59,687 nt of DNA from a virus, in IMG/VR virus record IMGVR_UViG_3300037584_004428, positions 1 to 59,687 of that record; one strand, written 5' to 3'. The notes under the pieces were generated by a model. It saw only the letters and a list, made by a program, of their open reading frames with translations. It was not told the origin of the DNA and ran no database searches. A program made the translations under genes and the position numbers. Positions 16,090 to 24,745 of this stretch are shown here, piece by piece. Position 1 is the stretch's first letter; each line of letters opens with the position of its first letter.

Positions 16090-16380
16090 ATGGCAACTAA
16101 AAAAAACATGCCTTGTAATAGAGTGAGGCCGTCTACAAGACCAGGTAAAAAGAAAATGGTAAAAGCTTGTGAGGGTGGTAGAGAGAAGTTAATTCACTTT
16201 GGAGCTAAGGGTTACGGTCATAATTATTCTGCAGCAGCAAGAAAAAGTTTTAGAGCAAGACATAAGTGCGGAACAGCCAAATCAAAACTAACAGCGAGAT
16301 ATTGGGCGTGTAAAAAATTATGGGCAGGTAAGGGTGGCAGCACCAAATCTTCACCTAAAAATAGACAGGGAAAATATTAG
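16090..16380 (+). CDS. Small basic phage protein, GGREKLIHFGAKGYGH family (96 aa)
   Basis: Carries KACEGGREKLIHFGAKGYGH and SFRARHKCGTAKSKLTARYW. The pattern GGxEKxIxFGxxG...RxSFxARH...K..AxYWAxKxxW is abundant in marine phages of several groups; function unknown. Cys residues in the CEGG and HKCG positions plus an extra pair may bind zinc. The TATCTTTG promoter for the next fibre block begins right at its stop. Confidence 0.75.
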   Translation: MATKKNMPCNRVRPSTRPGKKKMVKACEGGREKLIHFGAKGYGHNYSAAARKSFRARHKCGTAKSKLTARYWACKKLWAGKGGSTKSSPKNRQGKY

Positions 16381-16388
16381 TATCTTTG
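16381..16388 (+). promoter_or_regulatory. Bacteroidetes-type -7 element TATCTTTG (fibre set B)
   Basis: TATCTTTGTAAATA immediately after the preceding stop and 30 nt before the ATG at 16418; the 14-nt core is identical to the element at 11205. Expected to drive fibre set B. Confidence 0.62.
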
Positions 16389-16417
16389 TAAATATTTAAT
16401 AATCTAAAAAAACAATC

Positions 16418-17647
16418 ATGGCAATAATTCCGGATGCGCAACAATTCCATACACTGTCATCTACAGTGGATACTACAGAGAGAGGATCAGCATTGGCTAA
16501 TGCAAGTAGAGAGGTATACACAATGCAAGATATTAAGGAGTCAATATCAGCAATAGATGGTTCAGGTGTACAATACGCTGTTCCTGTATTTACAGATGCA
16601 AATACTTTAACTAGCTTACCAATAGGTAGCTCCGGTCAAGTTTTAACTTCAAATGGCTCTGGATCAAACCCTTCATTTCAAGCACTACAAGTAGTTACAA
16701 GTGGAGAAACAGCGTCAAACCCTAAATCATTATTTATTGGAACGCTTGCGTACGCTACAGCTTTAGCAGACGCAGATGTTGCAACGTTTCAAGGCAACTT
16801 GGCAGTTGGCCCTGGTGCTTTACAGACAAGTGTTCTTTCTAATAATGTAACAGGAATAGGTCTTTTTGCTTTTAGAAATCAAAATCAATCTGGTGGCTTA
16901 CCTTTTGCAACTGATGTAGACAGTGTAGCAGTAGGATCATACGCTGGATTTCTTCAAACGACTGCATCTAACAACACCTATGTTGGTCATGAAGCAGGAT
17001 ATTCAAACACCACTAGTAGTAACAACACTGCTATGGGTAATGAAGCATTGAAATCAAACAGTGGCGCTTCAAATACAGCTTTAGGAGGCGATGCTTTAAG
17101 AAATGCAACTGGTGTTAGTAACCACGTGGCTGTAGGTACAGGGGCTGGATCAAATAAAGCAACTGGAGGTAATTGTATTATTATTGGTAGCCAAGCACAA
17201 GCTTCAACTACTAGTATTAGCAATGAAATAACTTTAGGAGATTCTAACATTACATCTTTGAGATGTAATGTGACCTCTATTACATCTTTGTCTGACGAAA
17301 GAGATAAAACAGATATAGAAGATTTAGACACAGGATTAGATTTTATAAAATCATTAAAGCCTCGTAAATTTGTATGGGACAATAGACCTGTTGTTGTTAA
17401 AGAATTTTATAAAGATGAAGAAAATAATCCTCTAGAACGTGAGGTTGAAGTAACAAGCGTTAAAAAAGGTAGTAAGGATATAGGTTTTATAGCTCAAGAA
17501 TTAAAAACTATAGATAACGAATGGAGTCAGTTGGTAAATTCTAATAATCCTGATAAATTAGAAGCGAGTTACGGCAGGCTAATTCCAGTGCTTGTAAAAG
17601 CTATACAGGACTTATCAGCTGAATTAGATAAAAAACAAGATAAATAA
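16418..17647 (+). CDS. Tail fibre B1 with YadA-like repeats and S74 chaperone (409 aa)
   Basis: Anchor MAIIPDAQQFHTLSSTVDT (residues 1-19) is shared with B2 and B3. The body has repeats like NNTYVGHEAGYSN, NNTAMGNEALKSNSG and NTALGGDALRN, the NTAxGxxAL pattern of trimeric autotransporter head domains. A C-terminal S74 chaperone begins around S292 (SDERDK, fitting SDxRxK), with KPRKFVWDNR, DIGFIAQELK and a terminal coiled coil, and should be released after trimerisation. Likely receptor-binding fibre. Confidence 0.9.
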   Translation: MAIIPDAQQFHTLSSTVDTTERGSALANASREVYTMQDIKESISAIDGSGVQYAVPVFTDANTLTSLPIGSSGQVLTSNGSGSNPSFQALQVVTSGETASNPKSLFIGTLAYATALADADVATFQGNLAVGPGALQTSVLSNNVTGIGLFAFRNQNQSGGLPFATDVDSVAVGSYAGFLQTTASNNTYVGHEAGYSNTTSSNNTAMGNEALKSNSGASNTALGGDALRNATGVSNHVAVGTGAGSNKATGGNCIIIGSQAQASTTSISNEITLGDSNITSLRCNVTSITSLSDERDKTDIEDLDTGLDFIKSLKPRKFVWDNRPVVVKEFYKDEENNPLEREVEVTSVKKGSKDIGFIAQELKTIDNEWSQLVNSNNPDKLEASYGRLIPVLVKAIQDLSAELDKKQDK

Positions 17648-17669
17648 AAAACAAGATAAATAATATACT

Positions 17670-19091
17670 ATGGCTATTATACCTACAGGACAACAATTCC
17701 ATACACTGTCATCTACGGTAAGCACACTTGAAAGAGGTTCTGCTTTTGCAAATGCAAGCAGAGAATCATTCACAATGCAAGATATAATAGACACTGTGTC
17801 AGCAGGCGGTGGGGGATTTCCCTTTTTAATAGACACACAATCTTTATATGCTGGTTTTGTTCCTCAGTTTTTATCAGGAAACCCACAAGGAAACACATTT
17901 TTAGGAATCGATACTGGTCAATTTCACACTACAGGTGTGTCTAATACTGCTATAGGCTACAAAGCAATGGTTGGGGGATTTGATGGAGAGGGTGATGAAT
18001 GTGTGTTTATTGGTTATGAAGCAGGGACAGGCAATAATACTCAAGATAGAAACGTCGGTATTGGGTACCAAGCAGCGCTTTCCCCCTCTGGTAATGATAA
18101 CGTAGCTGTAGGTTATAACGCTCAATCAGGAAGTTCTAAAAATGTTTCAATAGGTTCACAAGCAGGAGCTAGTTTAAGTAATGGAGGTGAAAATATATTT
18201 ATGGGAGCAAATGCTGGAGATGCTTTAACATCTGGAGATAGAAACATAGCAATCGGTACTGATGCATTAGGAGCAGCTACTGGATGCAGTGAAAACATAG
18301 CTATAGGAGACGATGCTTTAGCTACAAATAATGTATCTGGTAATTGGAATGTAGGTGTAGGAAAAAGTGCTTTAAAAAAATTAACTAGCGGAGAAAGAAA
18401 TGTCGGTATTGGTGGATATTTTGCTGGTGACGCTTTAACAACGGGGTCGAATAATACAACAGTAGGCTTTTGGAGTTTAAGCGCGGAGCAAACAGGTAGT
18501 GGAAACGTTGCGTTAGGTGAAGCTGCATTAAAAAATCAAAATGCTTCAACATCCACCTCCAATGCAAATATAGGTATAGGATACAGCGCTGGAAGTTCTT
18601 TATCAACAGGAACTAATAATATCGTTATAGGTACTAATGCTCAAGCTTCAAGTGGCACTGTAACAAATGAAATAACTTTAGGTAATTCTAGCATTACAGT
18701 AATAAGGGCAGCTGTAACAAGCATAACTTCTTTATCTGACGAAAGAGATAAAACAGATATACAGGATTTAGATACTGGATTAGATTTCGTGAATGCATTG
18801 AAGCCCCGTAAATTTGTATGGGACAATAGAAGTGAAACTGTAACAGAGCAGCAGATTGATGAAAATGGAGATATTACTGACATAGAAAAAGAATTGATAA
18901 ATTCTAATAGAGGTAAAAAAGACTTTGGATTTATAGCTCAAGAAGTTAAATCATTAGATAATGACACTTTAAGATTAATATACGACGAAAATCCTGACAA
19001 ACTAGAAATGAGTTATGGAAAATTAGTACCAATATTAGTAAAAGCGATACAGGACTTATCAGCTAAAGTAACAGAATTAGAAAATAAATAA
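17670..19091 (+). CDS. Tail fibre B2 with YadA-like repeats and S74 chaperone (473 aa)
   Basis: Same plan as B1: anchor MAIIPTGQQFHTLSSTVST, a longer run of NxAIGxxA repeats (NTAIGYKAM, NVGIGYQAAL, NVAVGYNAQ, NIAIGTDALG, NIAIGDDALA and others), then the S74 domain from S356 (SDERDK), KPRKFVWDNR and DFGFIAQEVK. The 5' coding region contains 87 bp identical to B3 (17709-17795), so duplication or conversion was recent. Set B may allow alternative receptor-binding proteins in one genome. Confidence 0.9.
   Translation: MAIIPTGQQFHTLSSTVSTLERGSAFANASRESFTMQDIIDTVSAGGGGFPFLIDTQSLYAGFVPQFLSGNPQGNTFLGIDTGQFHTTGVSNTAIGYKAMVGGFDGEGDECVFIGYEAGTGNNTQDRNVGIGYQAALSPSGNDNVAVGYNAQSGSSKNVSIGSQAGASLSNGGENIFMGANAGDALTSGDRNIAIGTDALGAATGCSENIAIGDDALATNNVSGNWNVGVGKSALKKLTSGERNVGIGGYFAGDALTTGSNNTTVGFWSLSAEQTGSGNVALGEAALKNQNASTSTSNANIGIGYSAGSSLSTGTNNIVIGTNAQASSGTVTNEITLGNSSITVIRAAVTSITSLSDERDKTDIQDLDTGLDFVNALKPRKFVWDNRSETVTEQQIDENGDITDIEKELINSNRGKKDFGFIAQEVKSLDNDTLRLIYDENPDKLEMSYGKLVPILVKAIQDLSAKVTELENK
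17709..17795 (+). repeat. 87-bp direct repeat, copy 1 (fibre B2 anchor)
   Basis: Identical base for base to 19141-19227, 1432 bp downstream, in the same reading frame of B3. Includes all third codon positions, so it reflects recent duplication or gene conversion and could serve as a recombination site swapping fibre bodies. Confidence 0.9.
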
Positions 19092-19101
19092 ATAATATAC
19101 T

Positions 19102-20616
19102 ATGGCAATAATACCCACAGGACAACAATTTCACACCCTTTCATCTACGGTAAGCACACTTGAAAGAGGTTCTGCTTTTGCAAATGCAAGCAGAGAATCA
19201 TTCACAATGCAAGATATAATAGACACTATCTCAGCAACAGGAGGATCAATTGACGGCTCCGGTACAGCTAGAACAATTCCTTTTTTTACAGATGCAAATA
19301 CTATTGGTGATTCACCTTTAATAGTAAACACTTTTGTCCCTGGTGATGGTTTAGCGCAAATAAAATTTACTGACGGGTATAGGTTTATTATAAATAGGCC
19401 AGCAACTGTAACTAGTGGGGATATGGAATACGCAATTACTCAAGATGATGTTAATAAGGTTTCATTCGGCTGGGATGATGACGGGGGAGGTTTTGGATTT
19501 TTATATAACTGGTCTGGAGATGGCTGGAGAATGGGAGCTGCTGGAAACAATCCTATGCTTGAACTTGTTACAACTTCAGGATCAGAAAGTGTAAACTTGC
19601 ATAAACAGGTTAAATTTATAGATTATGGAAGTGGTACTTATACAGGCACAGCAGCTTATACTCTAGCAGTTGATGCTAGCGGTAATGTAATAGAAGAAAC
19701 TGCTGGAGGCGCCGGAGTTCCTTTTATTTTAGGGGGAACAAATTTTACAGACTCTCTTAAAGTTGGAGATACTACTACCGGTGTTTTAAGTGCTGCACAG
19801 TATAATGTAGGAGTAGGTGTTGCCTCTTTAGATGCTATCACAAGTGCCGATAGTTGTACGGCGGTAGGGTGGAGCAGTCTTGGTAATCTTACATCAGGAC
19901 AAGACAATACAGCTATGGGTAGTTTAGCAGGTGGCGGTATAAGTTCAGGACAGAACAATGTAAATATTGGAGCAAAATCATGTCAAAGTGGTAATATAAA
20001 TTTTAGCACAGGTGTGGGAGCTAGAACTTTGAGGTTTGGAGCAGTAGGAGCAGATAATAATGTAGCAGTAGGATTTAGCGCAGGTATACAAACGGAAGGA
20101 GCTCAAAACACAATGTTAGGAGCCCAAGCTGGAGGTAATTTAACTACAGGGGCTAACAATACAATTGTGGGATATAACGCAGAGCCATCATCCGCTACAG
20201 TGTCCAATGAAATAACTTTAGGTAATTCAAGTGTTTCTGTCATAAGGGCAGCTGTAACAAGTATAACTTCATTATCAGATGAAAGAGATAAAAAAGATAT
20301 AAAAGACATTACATACGGATTAGATTTTGTAAGTAAACTACAACCAAGAGAATTTGTATGGGATAACAGAGTAGAAAAAAGAGTTGTATTAGATGACGAG
20401 GGTAATGTAGAAAGTGAAATAGAGCATTACAGTGATAACAAAAACAAAAAAGATTTTGGGTTTATCGCACAAGAAGTTCAGGCTCATGATGACGATACCT
20501 TAAGATTAATATATGATGCCAATCCTGATAAATTAGAAATGAGTTATGGAAAATTAGTACCAATATTAGTAAAAGCTATTCAAGAATTAAAAGCTGAACT
20601 AGATTTGTTAAAATAA
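19102..20616 (+). CDS. Tail fibre B3 with S74 chaperone (504 aa)
   Basis: Same anchor as B2 (identical over the first 40 or so residues apart from a few). Residues about 75-200 are a distinct non-repetitive insert (VNKVSFGWDDDGGGFGFLYN region) not present in B1 or B2, followed by a shorter YadA-like stretch (NTAMGSLAG, NVAVGFSAG, NTMLGAQAGG) and the S74 chaperone from S392 (SDERDK), LQPREFVWDNR, DFGFIAQEVQ. The insert may be a receptor-binding head. Confidence 0.9.
   Translation: MAIIPTGQQFHTLSSTVSTLERGSAFANASRESFTMQDIIDTISATGGSIDGSGTARTIPFFTDANTIGDSPLIVNTFVPGDGLAQIKFTDGYRFIINRPATVTSGDMEYAITQDDVNKVSFGWDDDGGGFGFLYNWSGDGWRMGAAGNNPMLELVTTSGSESVNLHKQVKFIDYGSGTYTGTAAYTLAVDASGNVIEETAGGAGVPFILGGTNFTDSLKVGDTTTGVLSAAQYNVGVGVASLDAITSADSCTAVGWSSLGNLTSGQDNTAMGSLAGGGISSGQNNVNIGAKSCQSGNINFSTGVGARTLRFGAVGADNNVAVGFSAGIQTEGAQNTMLGAQAGGNLTTGANNTIVGYNAEPSSATVSNEITLGNSSVSVIRAAVTSITSLSDERDKKDIKDITYGLDFVSKLQPREFVWDNRVEKRVVLDDEGNVESEIEHYSDNKNKKDFGFIAQEVQAHDDDTLRLIYDANPDKLEMSYGKLVPILVKAIQELKAELDLLK
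19141..19227 (+). repeat. 87-bp direct repeat, copy 2 (fibre B3 anchor)
   Basis: Second copy of the repeat at 17709-17795. B1 encodes the same anchor with many synonymous differences, so the exact identity is limited to B2 and B3. Confidence 0.9.
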
Positions 20617-20627
20617 ATAATAATATA

Positions 20628-20635
20628 TAAATTTG
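20628..20635 (+). promoter_or_regulatory. Possible -7 element TAAATTTG
   Basis: TAAATTTG fits TAnnTTTG and lies 28 nt upstream of the ATG at 20664, in the only gap after the fibre block. In such AT-rich DNA the match could be chance. Confidence 0.35.
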
Positions 20636-20663
20636 AAAAACATTAATATTAAAATTAAATAAA

Positions 20664-20921
20664 ATGAGTGAACAAGTAAGAAAAGTAAGTGAAGAACATT
20701 TAAGTAAACTTCAAGAATTAAACCAACAATTCACCACCATGCACCAACAAGTTGCTGAGTTAGAAGTAAGGAAATTCCAGGTAGTAGCTGGTATTGAAAC
20801 TTTAAGAGCTGAGTTTAAAACTTTTGAAGGCGAGTTAATTAAAGAATACGGAGACAACGTAGTCATTAATTTACAAACTGGTGAAATAAAAGACAAACCA
20901 GAAGATGGCGAAAATAAGTAA
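20664..20921 (+). CDS. Small coiled-coil protein with YGxxxxINLxTGEI end (85 aa)
   Basis: Residues 8-60 form a continuous coiled coil (LSKLQELNQQFTTMHQQVAE region), and the end reads FEGELIKEYGDNVVINLQTG then EIKDKPED. The motif KYGxxxxIxLxTGEI is common in small proteins of Bacteroidetes phages. Function unknown; possibly a virion or assembly adaptor because it precedes virion genes. Its last 17 nt overlap the next gene. Confidence 0.65.
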   Translation: MSEQVRKVSEEHLSKLQELNQQFTTMHQQVAELEVRKFQVVAGIETLRAEFKTFEGELIKEYGDNVVINLQTGEIKDKPEDGENK

Positions 20922-21453
20922 TATAACAGCATATCCTACAATCAGTAATCTAAATGGAAGCGATTATTTAATCATAACAGATGCAAATAATTCATTAGCA
21001 ACTAAAACCGTAACCCTTTCACAAGTTCAAAGTTTTTTAGGTCTAGCTTCGGATTCTCCTGTAATAGCAAATGTTTCTGTAAGCAGCGCAACCTTATTAA
21101 CATTAGCTACTACTCCAGCAACTCTAGTTGCAGCACCAGGATTAGGAAAGGTTCTTGATATAATAAGCATAATGTGTTATATGGACGCAGGGGCAACTCC
21201 TTATGATTTCACACCTAGCTTGCCAGTTAAAATAGGTTCTGAAACGATAGGATCGGTTTCAAATGGCGCAACAGCTATGAATACAGCGGTGGACGCAGTT
21301 TTTAAACCTGAGACTCCTAATTCCTCTACAGAAATTATAGCGCAAAACACTGCGTTAACTTTACACGCTGGTGGAAGTAATCCTACACAGGGTACAGGAG
21401 TTTTATATGTAAATGTATACTACAGGGTGTTAACTGTCGGTTCAAGCTTCTAA
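20905..21453 (+). CDS. Virion structural protein with fibre-type anchor (182 aa)
   Basis: N terminus carries AYPTISNLNGSDYLIITDAN, then KTVTLSQVQSFLG, an anchor I associate with tail-fibre or tail-attached proteins of marine phages. The remainder is a Thr/Ala-rich beta domain ending in GVLYVNVYYRVLTV. Likely a small tail-attached protein. Starts within the preceding gene, implying translational coupling. Confidence 0.65.
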   Translation: MAKISNITAYPTISNLNGSDYLIITDANNSLATKTVTLSQVQSFLGLASDSPVIANVSVSSATLLTLATTPATLVAAPGLGKVLDIISIMCYMDAGATPYDFTPSLPVKIGSETIGSVSNGATAMNTAVDAVFKPETPNSSTEIIAQNTALTLHAGGSNPTQGTGVLYVNVYYRVLTVGSSF

Positions 21454-21458
21454 TCAAA

Positions 21459-21683
21459 ATGGATATTAGGAAGATTTCAATAGGCTCGGACTATAAGTCT
21501 AGCGCTATGCATTATCTTGTGGGTCAATCAATATTAGGCGGCTCGTATACTATTCATTTAATTCAATACGAAAGCAGTAGTGATTCAATAAAAATATGGA
21601 TAGAAAGGCAAAATGAAATATTGCTATGGAAAGAGTTTAACTCTAACATGCCTATATCTATAGAATATAATATTAATTTTTAA
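21459..21683 (+). CDS. Small conserved-looking phage protein (74 aa)
   Basis: Begins MDIRKISIGSDYKSSAMHYL and ends MPISIEYNINF. The combination IGxDYKxxAMHYxVGQ ... IHLI ... IWIE ... EIxLWKExNxNMPIxIEYNI seems familiar from phages of Bacteroidetes between fibre and terminase genes, but the role is unknown. Stop overlaps the next ATG (TAATG). Confidence 0.6.
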   Translation: MDIRKISIGSDYKSSAMHYLVGQSILGGSYTIHLIQYESSSDSIKIWIERQNEILLWKEFNSNMPISIEYNINF

Positions 21684-22246
21684 TGAAATCCCCACACTAT
21701 TTTATCGTAAAACCTTTGAAGGGTAGAAGGTATGATAATATAAAAAAAATAGGTGGAATAGATTTTTACACTAGCGTATCTCAGGAAGATCATACGGCTA
21801 CAAACAGATTTGCAGAAGTTGTAAGCACCCCTTTAAATTACAAAGGCGATATAGATAAGGGGGATATTCTGCTAGTTCATCATAATGTATTTAAGATATA
21901 TTATGACATGAAGGGTAGGGAGAAAAGCGGTAGAAGTTTTTTCAAAGAGGATTTGTTTTTTATAGACTATGATCAGTTTTATATGTATTGCAAAAATAAT
22001 AAATGGAAAACTCATTCAAAGTATTGTTTTATAAAACCTGTTTCAGTTCGTGAATCCATAATCATGAAGCCAGTTGAAGAAGAACCATTAGTGGGTATTG
22101 TTAAATATACTAATCCAATATTGACAAAACTAGGCGTAAAAGAAAATGATGAAGTGGTGTTTGAGCCAGAATGCGAATATCCATTTTACATAAATGGAGA
22201 GAAGCTCTACAGGATGTTTTGGAATAATATAACTATGGTATTATGA
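21683..22246 (+). CDS. Probable tandem GroES-fold protein (187 aa)
   Basis: Two halves each echo GroES. First half: HYFIVKPLKGRRYDN (like RPLxDRVIVK), RFAEVVSTPLNYKGDIDKGD and ILLVHHNVFK (like GxVLAVG...VKVGDxVxFxxxxG). Second half: YCFIKPVSVRESIIMKP, then VGIVKYTNPILTKLGVKENDEVVF and the ending INGEKLYRMFWNNITMVL (like GxKLxxMxExDILAIL). From memory, related proteins occur in other marine phages near terminase genes. It could be a second co-chaperonin or a barrel used structurally. Located 4 nt overlapping the terminase small-subunit candidate. Confidence 0.5.
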   Translation: MKSPHYFIVKPLKGRRYDNIKKIGGIDFYTSVSQEDHTATNRFAEVVSTPLNYKGDIDKGDILLVHHNVFKIYYDMKGREKSGRSFFKEDLFFIDYDQFYMYCKNNKWKTHSKYCFIKPVSVRESIIMKPVEEEPLVGIVKYTNPILTKLGVKENDEVVFEPECEYPFYINGEKLYRMFWNNITMVL

Positions 22247-22521
22247 AGTCATCAGAAGATTTAAAGTTAGATATAATTAGCGCAGGAAGAGAGGCTGTAG
22301 CTCAACTTATTAAAGTTGCTAAAGAAGATATAATTAAGTACGATAAAGATGATGAGTTGGCGGCAGATAGATTAAAAAATGCAGCGGCTACAAAAAAGCT
22401 AGCTATATTCGATGCATTTGAAATACTAACCAGAATTGAATTAGAAAAAGATTTGTTGAACGGAGTGGAAAAAGAAGAGGAAAAATCAAGACAGGGGTTT
22501 GCAGAAAGAAGGTCAAAATAA
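22243..22521 (+). CDS. Candidate terminase small subunit (92 aa)
   Basis: Small, helical, charged protein directly upstream of the large terminase and overlapping its start by 23 nt. The central helix KYDKDDELAADRLKNAAATK followed by KLAIFDAFEILTRIE resembles the oligomerisation helices of small terminases. No HTH is obvious. Assignment is mainly by position and size. Confidence 0.5.
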   Translation: MKSSEDLKLDIISAGREAVAQLIKVAKEDIIKYDKDDELAADRLKNAAATKKLAIFDAFEILTRIELEKDLLNGVEKEEEKSRQGFAERRSK

Positions 22522-24745
22522 ATTATACAAAGTAGTTGATAATCATATATCTAAGCAGTCTATGCTTAAGATGAATCAAAATAAATCTTGGCAATATGGA
22601 TACAATCCAAAACACGATTTAGTTGTAATTAGTAAAGACGGCACCATAGGTGAAATTTATAATATAAATGGTTTACTAATAGGATTACCTAAAGCGCCTA
22701 AAAACATACATAAAAATTCAAAAAAATCAGTCGATCAATATTGGCTTGCATTTAAATATCCTAAATCATTATCTCGAATAAATTCAATATTTCAATGGCA
22801 TGAAATGAGTAGTGAATTTAAAAATGAATGGGTAAATTATATAGAGTCTGAGTTTGATAGAAGGGAAGAAGGTTTTTGGTTTTATAATAATGGCACGCCT
22901 ACATATATTACAGGCACGCACTACATGTATTTACAGTGGACTAAAATAGATATAGGAAAGCCAGAGTTTAGGGAAGCCAATAGAATATTTTATATATTTT
23001 GGGAGGCGTGTAAAGCAGACAAAAGAAGTTTTGGAATGTGTTACCTTAAAATTAGACGTTCGGGGTTTTCTTTTATGGGGTCTTGTGAAGCTGTTAATAC
23101 CGCTACAATTAGCAAGGACGCAAGAGTGGGTATACTATCTAAAACAGGATCCGATGCAAAAAAAATGTTTACTGACAAAGTAGTGCCCATCTCCAACAAC
23201 TATCCTTTCTTTTTCAAGCCTATACAGGATGGTATGGATAGACCTAAAACAGAATTGGCTTACAGGGTGCCCGCTTCTAAGATAACAAAAAAGAATATGT
23301 TTGAAACAGAAGATGAAGAGCTGGAGGGGTTAGATACAACTATCGACTGGAAAAATACTGCAGATAACAGTTATGATGGTGAGAAACTAAAATTACTAAT
23401 TCATGATGAATCAGGTAAATGGCTCAAGCCAGATAACATTATAAATAACTGGAATGTTACTAAAACTTGTTTAAGATTAGGTAGTAAAGTTATAGGAAAA
23501 TGTATGATGGGCTCCACTTCAAACGCCTTGGATAAGGGGGGTGAAAATTTTAAAAAACTATTCTACAATTCAGATGTAACTAAGAGAAATCAAAACGGTC
23601 AAACAAAAAGTGGATTATACAATTTGTTCATACCTATGGAATGGAACTTTGAAGGCTATATAGATAAGTATGGCATGCCAGTATTTAATACACCTGACAC
23701 GGGAGTAGAGGGTTCGGATGGTGAATTAATATATCAAGGCGCATTAAATTATTGGGAAAATGAAGTTGAGTCTTTAAAAAAAGATCCAGATGTATTAAAT
23801 GAATTTTACAGGCAGTTTCCAAGAACAGACTCTCATGCGTTTAGAGACGAGAGTAAGCAATCTTTATTTAATCTAACTAAAATTTATCAGCAAATAGATT
23901 ACAATGATTCTTTAATTAAAGAGCACTATTTAACAAGAGGTAGATTTAGTTGGAAGGATGGAATAAAAGACACTAAGGTAGTTTGGTCACCTGACAATAG
24001 AGGTAGGTTTTTAGTATCATGGATACCAGAAAAGAACTTACAAAACTGTAGGGTGAATCAAAATGGAAAGTATCTCCCAGGTAACGAACACTTAGGTAGC
24101 TTTGGTTGTGATTCCTATGATATATCCGGAACAGTTGGTGGTGGAGGATCAAACGGCGCTTTACATGGACTAACAAAATTCAATATGGATAACGCTCCTA
24201 GTAATGAATTTTTTTTAGAATACGTAGCTAGACCTCAAACAGCAGAATTATTTTTTGAAGATGTTTTAATGGCTTGTGTTTTTTATGGAATGCCTATATT
24301 AGTAGAAAATAACAAACCGAGATTGTTGTATCATTTCAAAAACAGAGGTTATAGAAAATATTGTATGAATCGACCAGATAAAGTATACAACAAACTTTCT
24401 AAGTCTGAAAAAGAAATAGGAGGTATACCTAATTCCTCCGAAGAGGTAAAGCAAGCTCATGCAAGTGCGATTGAAAGTTATATAGAAAAACATGTAGGGA
24501 TGGATATGGATGGTATGTTTAGAGAAAAATTAGACATGGGTTCTATGTATTTTAACAGAACTTTAGAGGATTGGGCAAGGTTTAATATTAATAACCGAAC
24601 TAAGTTTGATGCAACTATTAGCTCTGGGTTAGCTATTATGGCTAATCAAAAGCACTTATATACACCACAAAAAAAAGAGTCAAAAATAAAGATTAACTTT
24701 GCAAGGTATAATAATAAAGGATTATATAGCGAAATACGCAATTAA
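22499..24745 (+). CDS. terL: Terminase large subunit (748 aa)
   Basis: DNA-packaging motor ATPase and nuclease. ATPase centre: a degenerate Walker A KIRRSGFS (residues 184-191), Walker B LLIHDE (298-303) and a coupling segment MMGSTSNALDKGG. C-terminal nuclease: GCDSYDISGTVGGGGSNGAL contains the first catalytic Asp region. The listed start is TTG at 22499, overlapping the small gene; an ATG at 22562 (MLKMNQNKSWQYGYNP) is the alternative. I prefer the TTG because residues before the ATG (YKVVDNHISKQS) look conserved from memory. At about 750 aa it is long, like crAss-like terminases. Stop overlaps the portal ATG. Confidence 0.92.
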   Translation: MQKEGQNKLYKVVDNHISKQSMLKMNQNKSWQYGYNPKHDLVVISKDGTIGEIYNINGLLIGLPKAPKNIHKNSKKSVDQYWLAFKYPKSLSRINSIFQWHEMSSEFKNEWVNYIESEFDRREEGFWFYNNGTPTYITGTHYMYLQWTKIDIGKPEFREANRIFYIFWEACKADKRSFGMCYLKIRRSGFSFMGSCEAVNTATISKDARVGILSKTGSDAKKMFTDKVVPISNNYPFFFKPIQDGMDRPKTELAYRVPASKITKKNMFETEDEELEGLDTTIDWKNTADNSYDGEKLKLLIHDESGKWLKPDNIINNWNVTKTCLRLGSKVIGKCMMGSTSNALDKGGENFKKLFYNSDVTKRNQNGQTKSGLYNLFIPMEWNFEGYIDKYGMPVFNTPDTGVEGSDGELIYQGALNYWENEVESLKKDPDVLNEFYRQFPRTDSHAFRDESKQSLFNLTKIYQQIDYNDSLIKEHYLTRGRFSWKDGIKDTKVVWSPDNRGRFLVSWIPEKNLQNCRVNQNGKYLPGNEHLGSFGCDSYDISGTVGGGGSNGALHGLTKFNMDNAPSNEFFLEYVARPQTAELFFEDVLMACVFYGMPILVENNKPRLLYHFKNRGYRKYCMNRPDKVYNKLSKSEKEIGGIPNSSEEVKQAHASAIESYIEKHVGMDMDGMFREKLDMGSMYFNRTLEDWARFNINNRTKFDATISSGLAIMANQKHLYTPQKKESKIKINFARYNNKGLYSEIRN

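Noticed and set aside
3421-20616. Diversity-generating retroelement targeting the fibres
   Set aside because: No reverse transcriptase and no adenine-variable repeat pair were seen; repeats in the fibres differ at all codon positions.
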